DNA from: Stictocephala bisonia
Taxonomy: Eukaryota; Arthropoda; Insecta; Hemiptera; Membracidae
Reading direction: 5' to 3'
NCBI GenBank assembly: GCA_035578905.1
Contig: JAQJVL010000031.1
Location: 3,839,316 to 3,903,315 of the forward strand
Length of the DNA stretch: 64,000 nucleotides
Below the pieces are notes generated by a model. That model worked only from the letters and a program-made list of their open reading frames with translations, searched no databases and had not been told where the DNA came from. A program made the position numbers and the translations under genes. Each line of letters begins with the position of its first letter. Position 1 is the first letter of the stretch. This document shows, in pieces, positions 25,919-37,460 of this stretch.

Positions 25919-28460
25919 TACTATTTACTATTTCAACATGTGAGTTATGATTTTAATTTATTTTTTTAAATAACACATGTTTTTCTGAATCTGTTAAAAT
26001 GTAAACAAACCAAATATTATTGTATTTTTCTTATCTATGTCTAATATACACAATTCAGTTATTCTCGAACTTTATTTCATTTTTATTATAATTTCTTTGA
26101 GCCGGATTACAGCAAGCAAGATAAATTTACAGTTCATTGATAACTTCAGTTCAGTGTATTTTAACTTTTTCTTAGATGTCAGGCAGACGTCCTCCAAAAC
26201 GACGCAAGTTTAATTTTAATAAAAATGAGCCACCAATACCGAATTTAAATATATTATATACCTAACATATCAGATTTTTTAGTACATCTTTATGGTTTAA
26301 ATAAAATAAAAAAAAACTCATTTTGTTTGGTTGTGTTTTGTTGATATTATGACCAATAATATCTTTTTGGTTAAAATGACGATGAGTAATAAACAGTAAT
26401 GAATTTAATAATAATTATGAATTCAAAATTAAAAAATTAAAACTAAATAAAGAATTCAAAAACTTAGTATAACAAATAAAAACCTAAAACATATTTGAAC
26501 GAAATAAACTACACTATTAAAACTAATTTTTTAGAGTAACTTTATAGACTCATTTTTCAAACACTCTACAACATATTTACTAATAAAGTATTTTTAGTAA
26601 TATAACAGATTAAAAATTAATTGAACTATACTAGGTTACAAGATGTTTAAATGTATAATTAAAAAATAAATTCAATTACATTAGCATAAAGAATTATCAA
26701 CATCTACAATCATAGCAGTTGGATTACTTAAACAAACATAGTAAACATTGAGTTAGTACGTATTAACAAATACTGTTTAATTTTTAGTAAAGATTAATTT
26801 TCATTTTATTTTACACAGGGTAGTACTTTCATCATTTCAAGAGAGTTAGAAAAATATAAGAACGATACAGTCAGATGAGAGTTGGTTTAAAATTTAACAA
26901 CAAATAAAATGTTGTTAATTTTTATAGATAGCTCAATTTATCATTTGATAAGTAGGGTTTTAATATTTTGCCCTGTGGGTATTCATATATTTTGATACAT
27001 CGTATGCAAATATATACAAAACCCCTACCTTACATTCGTGTTGTCAATCACAATTAATATTAAAATACCACTGTTGAACATTAAAAATAAATCTTCTCTT
27101 ATTTTCAGCAAGCAATGGGATTTCCTTCAACAAATATTATTACAAGCATTTTGGTACTCAACGCAATGTTTGAATATCAGAGCGTTGAATTTTTCATGAG
27201 CATCGACAAATACTCTTGACTGGATTGAATTTATGTGAGTGAGTGACGTGGAAAGTGTTCAACCTATCATCTGCTGACGATTATTTATATAAATGCTGTT
27301 ATCACTATGAATTGAAATTAAATTTCCTTAAAAATAACAAATTAAATGTCAGTAAAACGTTTTATCCTACTACATGTTATATATTTTTTAAACATATATA
27401 AAACGCTTATTATTAAAGACAAATTAACACCTATTTATATCAATCCCATAATTTTTATAGTTATCCCATACATTTTATTTTAATTAATTGAAGTAATACA
27501 ATTAACAGTGTTGATTATACTTACGTGGTTGCCAATATATTTGTATTCAGTATCTTTATATAATATTCGTGAATTCTTTTTTGTCGACGGAACTTTTCTT
27601 TTACTAACTAAACAGTTTTAATATTTTAGTTTTGAAAGCATGTATTTTTTCTACAAATTGTTGCATAAGGATATTCATATTTTAATATATTTATCCTGGA
27701 GGATATGAGATGGCCCCAAAGTAAGTAAGTTCAATCATTTTGATAACACGAAGAGAAATTTAAACTAATTAAAAGTAACAAATACACAAAAGTTTTAAAC
27801 AATGATATCCATAATAATCATGGTATACAGAATTTTTTTAATTATTAAGTTATGTTTATGTTATTCTTAAAAATCTTTGTTTATTAAATATATAAAAACA
27901 AATGCTGGTCTGTGTGTGTTTGGTTATTTAACCTCTACGCTTTACACACATTCAAACGATCATCAAGAACGTATATTTTCCCAGAAAGGGACTTAAGGTG
28001 TGAAAGTGGCAGTGTTAACCATTCAAGGTGGTGAAGTAATTATACTGATTTTGTATACCTAAAGTAAACAAATTCTTTAAATATATTCCGATTTACTTAA
28101 GTATAATATTTACTTAAATAAACTAAATTATATCTAACAAGATAAAAAAAAAAAACAATAATTCCATAGCTAAAGAAGTAACACTAGACTAGTGTTGTGA
28201 AAAAATGTTGTGTTTAAGGAAAGCAAATATTAAAAATCATTTTTCTTTCGTCTCAGTATTTACGTACACCTACACATACGTAATGTACGTTAAACGTATT
28301 TAGGTAACGTAGCACATATCTATATTTTGGCTTCAAATACACGCAGTCATTATGTATTATATCTATATAATTTTGTATTAAACTAATGCAAATTACGTTG
28401 AACTTGTAAATAAAGTTTTGAATGTGATTTAACTATAAACATAAATCATAAACAAATCTT

Positions 28461-28497
28461 ATTCATATTGATCACTAAGACAGTGATCAATATGAAT
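28461..28497. repeat. Perfect hairpin, 16-bp arms
   Basis: ATTCATATTGATCACT is followed by a 5-base loop AAGAC and the exact inverse of the arm. It lies about 150 bp before the 134-bp array. Confidence 0.85.
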
Positions 28498-28643
28498 TCA
28501 ACAGTGACATATACGTAAATATGAATATTACTTACAGTATACGAAATTACAGTTTAGTATATGATATTTTCAAATAATATATCATAATTTTAGATTTCAA
28601 GGACTTGAAATAACATTCTATTGTTGATTAAGAAGAAAATTTT

Positions 28644-29447
28644 CTTTGATGGACACTGCAGCGAGCTACGTGTAAAATATCGGAGATACACACCTGTAGT
28701 GTCACCGTCAAAGGAACTGTCTGTCTCTGTTTGTCCTTTATACATTATAGATATTCATCTGATCGTCATGACACTTTCTTTGATGAACACTGCAGAGAGC
28801 TACGTGTAAAATATCGGAGATACACACCTTTAGTGTCACCGTCAAAGGAACTGTCTGTCTCTGTTTGTCCTTTATACATTATAGATATTCATCTGATCGT
28901 TATGACACTTTCTTTGATGGACACTGCAGCGTGCTACGTGTAAAAGATCGGAGATACACACCTGTAGTGTCACCATCAAAAGAACTGTCTGTCTCTGTTT
29001 GTCCTTTATACATTACAGATATTCATCTGATCGTCATGACACTTTCTTTGATGGACACTGCAGCGTGCTACCTGCAAAAGATTGGAGATAAACACCTTTA
29101 GTGACACCGTCAAAGGAACTGTCTATCTCTGTTTGTCTTTTATACATCAAACATATTCATCTGATAGTCATGACACTTTCTTTTATGGACACTGCAGCGT
29201 GCTACGTGTAAAAGATCGGAGATATACACCTGTAGTGTCACCGTCAAAGGAACTGTCAGTCTCTGTTTGTCTTTTATACATTACAGATATTCATCTGATC
29301 GTCATGACACTTTCTTTGATGGACAATGCAGCGTGCTACGTGTAATAGATCGGAGATAAACACCTGTAGTGTCACCGTCAAAGGAACTGTTTGTCTCTGT
29401 TTGTCCTTTATACATTATACATATTTATTTGATCATCATGACACTTT
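28644..29447. repeat. 134-bp tandem repeat, 6 units
   Basis: Unit starts (CTTTGATGGACACTGCAG) fall at 28644, 28778, 28912, 29046, 29180 and 29314, an exact 134-bp period with point changes only. Each unit contains GTCACCGTCAAAGGAACTGT and CATCTGATCGTCATGACACT. 134 is not a multiple of three, so the open frames crossing it shift from unit to unit and are not a repeat protein. Confidence 0.95.
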
Positions 29448-29924
29448 CGGACATGAACCCTTGGCAAGGCTTTTAAATATTTACATCTGACACAAACCCA
29501 ACAGTATTCACATCTGACTGTACGGCTCCACCCCACTGGCCTTTAAAGTAAAATGTATGTAATAAAATGGAGATTTTTAAATTGTATAAATCATCCATTA
29601 TTTAAACTCAAATGAATTGAAAACTCTTTAAGTTGGATTAGTAATAATATTTTATTTTTGTTAATAAATAGGTATTAGTCAAATAAATAAAATGTAACAA
29701 TATTATTTTATACAGTTTATACAACTATACCTAATAATAAGTCACAAACCAAGGCGGAAGGCCAGGAGATACGGGTGCAGTGAGTAAAACTTACTCAACA
29801 TAGGCCAAGGTTATACAGGCAAATGGAGGGACTGGTGTGTCCCCTAATCTTTAAAGATTAAATAAAAAAGTTATCAGCTTATGAGCCAAATAAACTAGTT
29901 GTTTTTTAAAAGTAGCCAATGTGT

Positions 29925-29959
<35 letters not shown>

Positions 29960-31030
29960 TGGTACGAAAGTGAAAAATTTATAAAATCTTTAGTTTGAAC
30001 GCTGTGTTAAACAATGGGTGCAATTGAAAAATATGATTTTAAGTAACTGTCTATTTAAGAATAATTGTTGCCTTACAGTTGAAAAGTCCTAAATAAATAA
30101 ATAAATATAATAGTATTACAGTTCAAAATCAAGCATTAAGGCCTGAGGAATAAAGCTATTTGTCACTATTTTTTTTGTAGAAGGCCTTTTCATGTAGTAA
30201 CAATTTTCAAGTATTCAATATCCAAAGTGTGTTTCTAGCATAAAATTAATGCCTTTATTCTCTAGTTAAATTATAAAGCTAATTTAAGAGAAAATAAAAA
30301 AATATTCTTTAGCATAATATTACGGAATATTAATCTTATATTCTGTCCCGCCTAGGGAAATACTAGTAGGTAAATGTATGTTTTTATTGGATTTTTTTAA
30401 TATTAGAGATGTAAATACTAATATAATAGTTTAAGCGCTCCCTACTACATAACAATCATTGCTGTTATAGTATTTTTATTTTATGTGTTAATACCTAAAA
30501 ATCAAGGGCAGTTAATTTATATTTAGCCTCTACATGTTTTACGACAATATGAAAGAGAAAGTTTATTGATTGTACATTACTTTCTTGTTAAACATAACAA
30601 TTTTACTGCGTATTTGTTTCGGAATAGGGTTTTTTATATTACTAATTAAATAAAATAAATAAAAAAATAATACATTTTAACCAAAGGAATATAAAGTTAT
30701 TCCAAATTCTTTATGATATCATATACGTTTCCTCTGGTTGAAATGTTTCATCTTAAAGCATAATTTTCAACTGTAGAAATGTCATACTGTAATAGTAAAC
30801 ATTGAAAGTGTCCATATAAAATATGTTCCTGGCTATAATACATAATTTTAGTGTTTCCTCAAATAGCTTTTAGCCTGAGGGAATAAATATTAATACTATA
30901 AAGCAATATTATATTTTATAATATTTATATGTACCAATTAATAAATTATACTATATATACATGTAAAAAAGGAATTACTCAAACAATAACTGCAAAAATA
31001 ATTGCTATATATTACATAGGGTAGTCACAA
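29448..31030. other. AT-rich DNA with a poly(T) run
   Basis: Poly(T) at 29926-29957 is the only notable feature; it could be the tail of a retroposed copy on the minus strand, but no body was recognised. No gene seen. Confidence 0.5.
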
Positions 31031-31040
31031 GATTGACCCC

Positions 31041-31170
31041 AGTTTTGTAAAACCAGCCTGGCTCAAAGGGCATATAATCCCTCTGATCCGGTCCAATAAG
31101 GCTTCCGCTCTCAAAGCCCTTTAAAATCGCACACTTTAAACATTTATCAGCCTACGACTACTATATGCTT
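31041..31170. repeat. Dispersed repeat (pair with 10561-10690)
   Basis: Same block order as 10561-10690, beginning CTCAAAGGGCATATAATCC and ending near TTTAAACATTTATCAGCCTA. Confidence 0.65.
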
Positions 31171-31286
31171 TACTTTTAAAAATTATTCAGTAATGGAACA
31201 AAGTATTTTAAGTTTCCTTTTACTAGTTTTTATGTATAGCGTATTATTATATTTTTACTCCATCATTCGTTGTTCAGAAAATAATC

Positions 31287-31287
<1 letters not shown>

Positions 31288-31350
<63 letters not shown>
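31288..31350. repeat. (TA)n microsatellite
   Basis: About 60 bases of alternating TA directly abutting the terminus of the inverted-repeat element at 31358. Confidence 0.97.
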
Positions 31351-31353
<3 letters not shown>

Positions 31354-31357
31354 CATA

Positions 31358-32749
31358 CAGGGTGTTTCGAGAGAGGTTGGCACAACTTCAGGATAATTGT
31401 TTTCAGGATTCGTAGACATAAAAATAAGCAAAAATGTTCCTATAAGCAAATGGCCTATCTCGCCTAATTACGTGTCTGTCTGTATGTGGTTTTTATAAAA
31501 TAATTATATCTCAAACATAGTTTGAGCTAGTAATTTGAAACTTTGTATATTTTCTAACCTGGTTAGGGGTAGTATAAAATAAAATAGGAACAAAATTATC
31601 TTTATCAGTTCCAAAATGGCAACCATAAGAAATGTAAAATGTTAAATTATTTTAAATCCAATATTTGTATTAAAAATTAATTACAATACTTTTATTTTGT
31701 AAATTAATAACAAATTTAAAGATACCAACAATTTTAAAAATTGGTTTGAAAATAAAAAGTAAAACACTTTTTCATGTATGTTTGTTTAGGGGGTTTCACT
31801 TGTATGAAGTTTACTAACCAAATGTATAACTTCATAGTCATTATAAACAGCTATTTTAAATTATTTAAAATGTTAGCTGTTTGTATGTGAAGCCCCTTTT
31901 CATGTATGCTTGTTTATGGTTTCAAAAATATAGCCTTTTGTTAATAACGAAATTTATTTTACATAATACAAAAATATAAATTGTGTAATTGTATTATAAA
32001 TGCTGTTCAATGTAACGCCCTCCTTCGTCAATGCATACTTCAGCCTATAATTAATTAATCAATTATACTATAAAATAATTTAAAACATCTATGAAGTTAT
32101 ACATTTGGATAGTATGGTTAGTACATTGGTTAGCGTGGTGGCTCAGTGGATAAGGCTTCGGACTGCGGAGGGCAAGGTCCAAGGTTCGAATCCCCACTGA
32201 GGCAACGGTTGGTACTTCACTCGTTGAATAAAATTGTGGCACAGGCCTGTAGGCCTATGTAAACTGGCAAGTGAAGTGTAAAAAAAAAAGAAAAGTAAAC
32301 TTCATTCAAGTGAAAAACCCAAAACAAGCATACATGGAACATTGCTTTACAAATATTTCATGTACCTTATTTTAAAACTGATTTTTAAACTTGATGTAGT
32401 TTTGAATGTGTTATTAAATTTACAAAATTATTGTATTCTAATACATTTTCAATACAAAAAATGGTTTTAAAGTTATTTAACTTTTACCATTTCTTATGGT
32501 TGCCATTTTGAAACTGATAAAGATAATTTTGTTCCTTTTTTATTTTTAACTACTCCTAACTAGTTGAAAATATACAAAGTTTCAAATTATTAGCTCAAAC
32601 CATGTTGAGGTATAGTTTTTTTTAATAAAAAACACATACAGACAGACACTTAACAAGGCGAGATATGTCTATTTACAGGAACTTTTTTCCTTATTGTTAT
32701 GTCTACTATCATATCCTGAAGTTATGACAACCTGTCGCGAAACACCCTA
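31358..32749. mobile_element. Long-armed inverted-repeat element, TA-flanked, carrying a SINE
   Basis: The ends CAGGGTGTTTCGAGAGAGGT and TAGGGTGTTTCGCGACAGGT (right end, inverted) are each next to TA. Inverted similarity continues for about 480 bp per arm: CGTGTCTGTCTGTATGTG, GGAACAAAATTATCTTTATC and AATGGCAACCATAAGAAATG all occur inverted in the right arm. No transposase frame exists. The right arm is interrupted by a SINE (32129-32294); without it the arms align through ATGAAGTTTACT and CCAAATGTATAACTTCAT. This is a foldback-type or large MITE-type element whose transcript could fold into a long double strand. Confidence 0.8.
32129..32294 (+). mobile_element. tRNA-derived SINE (family S1)
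   Basis: The head reads as a tRNA: A box TGGCTCAGTGG at 32139-32149 and a perfect B box GGTTCGAATCC at 32183-32193. It is followed by an unrelated body (CAACGGTTGGTACTTCACTC, then TGTGGCACAGGCCTGTAGGC) and an A-rich tail at 32280-32294. A second copy on the opposite strand is at 48869-49026. The tRNA part drives RNA polymerase III transcription; movement would rely on a partner LINE. It sits inside the right arm of the 31358-32749 element and is therefore younger than it. Confidence 0.85.
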
Positions 32750-32896
32750 TATGTGGGTGACTATTAGGTGTTTCTGGTTGTATATAAACTAGTGTAGTCA
32801 TTGTAACTAACTGTGACCAATGTTTCCTTAAAAAGAGGCATTTATAGATTTATTGGCCCAATAGCCAAAGCTTCTAAGATATTTGTAGCTCTGAGT

Positions 32897-33017
32897 GAGA
32901 TCCGAACCACGTAGTGGTGGTATGATTTTCAGCTAACTAACAGGCTGGTACTCAGTTTTCTTCTCTACATAATATCCCACTGTGGACTCCCACCCAACAT
33001 GGAATAGATATAAACAT
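32897..33017. repeat. Dispersed repeat (pair with 23125-23245)
   Basis: GATCCGAACCACGTAGTGGT and the following blocks match 23125-23245 in order. Confidence 0.6.
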
Positions 33018-33378
33018 CAATGTAGGAACCTAACATGGACTAGAAGTTCACGTCAATGGAAACCATTGAGCGGATGCCTTGTCAGTTTTATGGGACCGAA
33101 CGTACAAACTATTACCTAAAATAATCTATTGGAAGTATTACATGATTTTACGATTGATAGAATCTAAAATTAGATGTAATTGCACATTCATATTCTATTA
33201 TCTAGAAATTATGTATTTAAAAAAATAAAACAATGCAAAATCAAATATCTAATAAATTTCTAACACCTTTAACAAATTAACTAAGTTTACCAACAGTGTC
33301 ATTTATACTAATATCTACACATAGTTTATACACTAACCAGCAAGAACAGAGAAAATATTAATGTAACTAATAATAGTT

Positions 33379-33720
33379 TTAATTCACGAAGCAAGTACAA
33401 AACATAGAGAGAGTAAAAAATCCAAACATAATACAGAACACGATTATGCTGTATTCTGTCACTGGTCGAACATGATTATGAAGGTTTGCCTGTGGCCTTG
33501 ACCGGAGGGTTCCGACCTTATCGCAAAATAACAGAGTCAAGCAATATAGAGCGTGGCTGTCCCTTGCATGGGTGAACGTCTCAGCAATTCCATTCTTGCA
33601 CGCACTGGTCACTGGTGGTAATTTGGAAGTCACCCTTAAGTCATTAGTCCCTAGTTTATGGGTAGAGTAGTAGTAGAATAGAGAGGGCTTATGAGCTCTA
33701 ACTTCACCTGGTAAATTACG
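33379..33720 (-). other. GC-richer island, unknown
   Basis: This patch is clearly less AT-rich than its surroundings and holds an open minus-strand frame of 84 codons (33379-33633), with ACKNGIAETFTHARDSHALY in the middle. The frame ends in a hydrophobic stretch rich in F, C and M. I do not recognise it. It could be a fragment of a dispersed repeat or an unrecognised exon. Neither a clear acceptor-donor pair nor a promoter was found. Confidence 0.3.
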
Positions 33721-34600
33721 ATGATTTTTAACTTTTAGAACAAAATTCTCGAACCTATAATTTGTTTATGTTTCATATTGCCTTTAGTAGAATAATTTAA
33801 TAAATTCTTATCATTCTGAATCGTATAACAACTATGAAATTAAATTTATAAATTAAAAATAATTGTACTACATTTAAAATATTTATACTTTGGGTTCCTG
33901 TGGTTTAGATATTGTTAAGCACTTTTGTTATCATACAAACAAAGCCTCTCATGGTTTTATTACTAAAGTTATTTTGTTCTGGTTTTCGAACAAAACAATT
34001 GTATATAATTTGAACCAGAAAAAATTGCCTTTTTGGGTCATAATTTAATTTTAAGTACGATACTTAGAATATGTCATCCAATAATTAAAATTACCGTAAA
34101 TAATTTAATGTACATGCCTGAATAACCAATAAATTAGTATTCTTAGAATTACACATTTATATCGTGATATTTTTAAATATAAAATAGAACAAATATATTC
34201 AAATATTATATATTTGAAATAGTTGAATAATGATATATATCTATATCAGTTAGTAAGACAGTACGAACAAATATAGATTTCCATATGTTTTATATAAACT
34301 AAATGTATTTTTTACAAATTTAAGTATAAATTATGTCATAAAACCCCAACCCTTAGTTTGGCACTAACACAATTAAATTATATTTAATAAGCAAAAACAA
34401 GAATCTATTTATCATTGTTTTATATCAAATGTTATACATACACAGGATAATACAAACATTTATTTAAATCGTATTGCTTTACCATTTTAAGATATTATAG
34501 ATAAATATACAAACTTTTTTACCATTTGGAATGTTTTAACTATTCGGTAAAACTTCCGAAACTTTTTCCACATTAAAAAAAAAAATAAAAATGGTTAATA
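33721..34600. other. AT-rich DNA, nothing seen
   Basis: No open frame, repeat or RNA gene that I can support. Confidence 0.55.
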
Positions 34601-34608
34601 GATGTTTG

Positions 34609-34746
34609 TTATGTCCCATAGACAGCAGTATTCAAAGCCTTGCGTTGGGACAGGTGCATAATAAACGTGGTTACATCGGAAATCAATGAGAGTTCACGCT
34701 GTTTACGTCTAAAATTACCACAAAGTCCTTCACAGTCAGAGTGGTA
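34609..34746 (-). other. Exon-like or repeat-like island with open frame
   Basis: A minus-strand frame of 45 codons ends with TAA at 34611-34609. Its centre reads NFRRKQRELSLISDVTTFIM, which looks like ordinary protein composition, and the DNA is GC-richer than its surroundings. An acceptor-like TTTTAG lies inside it on the same strand. It is about 5 kb downstream of the signal-peptide exon on the same strand. However, the phase left by that exon runs into a stop within nine codons from this acceptor, so a link is not supported. An old transposon fragment is equally possible. Confidence 0.25.
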
Positions 34747-35072
34747 TTACAGTCCTTTGAGGGGCTTGTTCTTTAAAAATACTCATGAAGTATAGAACTT
34801 CCTAGAATTTTTAGAATAAAAAAGAATAGTATATATTTAGTTTACTTCTACTTTTCACTTTCTTAATTTTATTATTTTCTTAGTTAAAATATTTCATTTT
34901 ATATTCTCAATAATAATGATGGTTTTTCTAACGGATTTTTAGGTCTTTAACAAAAAATATGTATAGAGAGAATCTCTGAACTCTCTGAAAAATCACTATT
35001 GGTTACAATTTATGTTTCATTTAGAATCACAAGTATCATAGTTAAAGTTTCCGAAACACCTCGGTTTCCCCG

Positions 35073-35075
<3 letters not shown>

Positions 35076-35134
<59 letters not shown>
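35076..35134. repeat. (TA)n microsatellite
   Basis: About 58 bases of alternating TA followed by a T run. Confidence 0.97.
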
Positions 35135-35139
<5 letters not shown>

Positions 35140-35142
<3 letters not shown>

Positions 35143-37133
35143 TACTATTTATAATTAAGATGGAATTTTTTATGGTCCTTTACAATATAAACGCCCATTT
35201 ACAGACAAATTATTAGTTTTCTTGTATCAAAAGTTGTAACAGGCAACTATTCAAAATTGTAAACCCTAAATAACTAGTCAACCAATTCTTATATGAAATC
35301 AAACACAATAATGTTTTATAAAATTCAATTAAAAACTCCAATTATATAATGTTTTTTTTTACAAAATTGGATGCAAAATAACAAATAAAAGCTAATTTAT
35401 ATGACAGTATGTACAATGCAATTTACATGTACAATGAGCAACACACATGTAACAGCTGATAGTAATAAAGTAATTTGTAATAGTTTTAAATCAAATGTTT
35501 ACTAATCTTTATTATTGTACTAATCAGCAGACTATCAAAAAATACTTTATTATCACCCGCTGTTACGTGTGTGCTGCACATTGTATTAGTATATTGAATT
35601 GTACATACTGTCACATAAATTATCTTTTCTACGATATTTTTCTTCCAATTTTTAAAAAACATCATATCTTTGGATTTGTAACTTAATATTTTAAAGAACT
35701 CTAGCTAATGTAATGTTATATGAGCTAGTAAAGTTATTTTTTGACCTATTTAATACCTATTTATTTAATTTAATTTTGACCTATTGACTATAATAAACGA
35801 CTGCCATTTTGAAACTTTGATACAGGAAAATGTATATATTTTTTTTCTGGATAGATGTACACAGCATATACAAATAAATAAAACATTCGCTCACCAACAC
35901 TCATCATACTTATTCGAAATCCCTATTCGCCCATGTCTTGACAATCAGTGTCTTATGACTAAATAATAATAATAAATCTTAGTTTACTTTTATATATTTA
36001 CTGCTAATTACAGAAGGAATTTAAAATCAGACATGGGTTATGAAGCTTATATATCTATGTTGAACACGTTTTAGATTGATTAAGGTGCATTTAATGAACT
36101 CTTGGAACGCTGGACTCTTTAAAATGTCAGTACAATTTTCATATTTCATTAATAAATTTCGACTTAAGCTAGTTATTTGAGACTATAATAATATGTTCGT
36201 CATGTCAAATATTCTTAATGAAGTTGTTAACAAATATTCTTTTAAAATACACAAATTTCATTCACGTGATTTTTATTTTATATTTAATAAATATTAGCTT
36301 ATTGCAATTGACGATTTTCACATTTATTTTAACTACGTTAAATATATTTTTAAATGTATTTATTATTTGTCTTCCTGATAATTTTAATTTGATAAAAATA
36401 CTAATCGAAAGATAATTAATAAAAGAGAGCTAATATTTTTAATTAGGATAAATTGTGGCCTGTTAAAATCAATTTTAACATATTTATGAACTGAAATATA
36501 ATTATGTTAATTAGTTTATTGATGTATCAATCGAAGGTAGGTTACTTGATTTACTAAATTATTTTAAGTTTTGTTTGATATATTTTATAAACTTTAGCTG
36601 TTTTAAGTAGTATTATCGGTAAAAGGTCAAGTTAACAGTATTTTTCATAATAAGGTAATAAATTTAGTTATCCTAACAGAAGATATAATTTAATATAGTT
36701 AGTTAGGAAGTTAGTAATTACATGTTTATTAGTGTTATAAAACATAATTCATGAACAACGTAGGGGTAGTATATACAACTTTTCTATATTTCTATTATAT
36801 AGAAATTTGTTTTTATAGTTAAACTTTGAAACAACAACTATTTGAAAACCTATAAAAAAAAAAAATAAATAAAAAAAAAATACGACCACTTAATTTAAAT
36901 ATCTTAACCATTTTAAGAGTTATATTAGAATTTATTAGATATATTTATATGTAATATAAATTATAACATATTTATATTTGAATTTATAATGAAGGTATAA
37001 ATAACGTTCGTATTTTCTGAAACAATAACTATATTTCATGGGAACCTAGATGAACATCTATTTATTGATTACACTTATGTTTAGTTATTTATTATTAATA
37101 GTTTTTTATTATCATAATACGTGTTGGTACATA
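35140..37133. other. AT-rich DNA, nothing seen
   Basis: Very AT-rich; the short open frames are low in complexity and have no recognisable motif. Confidence 0.55.
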
Positions 37134-37231
37134 TACAGTACAAGTAAATGTCACACAATAGAAAAGTATTACAATATAAGTACAAAATGTAGAAATATAT
37201 TACAATAAAATTATAAAATACACAAATATTA

Positions 37232-37274
37232 TGGTGATCGATTTCGGTGAACCACGTTCACCTTCCTCAGACCA
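37232..37274 (-). ncRNA. Hammerhead ribozyme-like motif (left arm)
   Basis: Read on the minus strand: helix I strand TGGT, then CTGAGGA (fits the invariant CUGANGA), then helix II GGTGAAC / GTTCACC with a 3-base loop, then GAAA, then TCGA, then TC and the second helix I strand ACCA. The TCGA forms a minimal helix III loop closed by the last A of GAAA and the T of TC. That puts the expected cleavage after the C of ATC-type NUH at 37236. All core positions are kept. The very short helix III is the style known from Penelope-like elements, where pairs of motifs act as dimers. Activity is inferred, not shown. Confidence 0.5.
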
Positions 37275-37319
37275 GGGGGATTCACAAAAGAATCAAGACC
37301 ATTCTTTTGTGAATCCCCC

Positions 37320-37362
37320 TGGTCTGAGAAAGGTGACCGTGGTTCACCGAAATCGATCACCA
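37320..37362 (+). ncRNA. Hammerhead-like motif, core-mutated (right arm)
   Basis: This mirror copy of the left-arm motif has TGGT, CTGAGAA, GGTGACC / GTTCACC, GAAA, TCGA, TC, ACCA. The core differs by one base: CTGAGAA has A where CUGANGA requires G (the G8 position that takes part in catalysis). Helix II also has one mismatch. By family knowledge this copy should be inactive or very weak. Confidence 0.45.
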
Positions 37363-37460
37363 TAATATTTGTGTATTTTGTACTTGTATTGTAATATATT
37401 TGTACATTTTGTGCTTATATTGTTATATATTTCTGTTGTGTGACGTTTACTTGTACTGTA

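Larger units (their letters stand above)
20620..28640. other. AT-rich DNA with scattered repeat pieces
   Basis: No gene found. Items listed separately: a dispersed repeat (23125-23245), a G-run (24253-24265), a solitary 36-bp unit (25880-25918) and a hairpin (28461-28497). A second weak match to the 36-bp family lies near 20840-20885 (CCACCCACCTATACATGTA). Confidence 0.5.
37134..37460. repeat. Near-perfect 327-bp palindrome, 7-base loop
   Basis: The arms 37134-37293 and 37301-37460 are inverse copies around the loop CAAGACC (37294-37300), with only scattered mismatches and small indels. The stem next to the loop is ATTCTTTTGTGAATCCCCCT on the right, with its exact inverse on the left. The outer tips are TACAGTACAAGTAAA and its inverse. 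Each arm holds a hammerhead-like core reading outward. This fits an inverted duplication of the terminal region of a Penelope-like retroelement or of a retrozyme-like element; transcribed, it would form a hairpin of about 160 bp. Confidence 0.85.

Noticed and set aside
28621..29345. Overlapping frames sharing LSVSVCPLYIIDIHLIVMTL
   Set aside because: The 134-bp period shifts the frame each unit; the shared peptide only mirrors repeated DNA.
32129..32210. Functional tRNA gene
   Set aside because: A and B boxes are good, but the acceptor stem does not close properly and the tRNA part continues into a SINE body and A tail with a second copy elsewhere.
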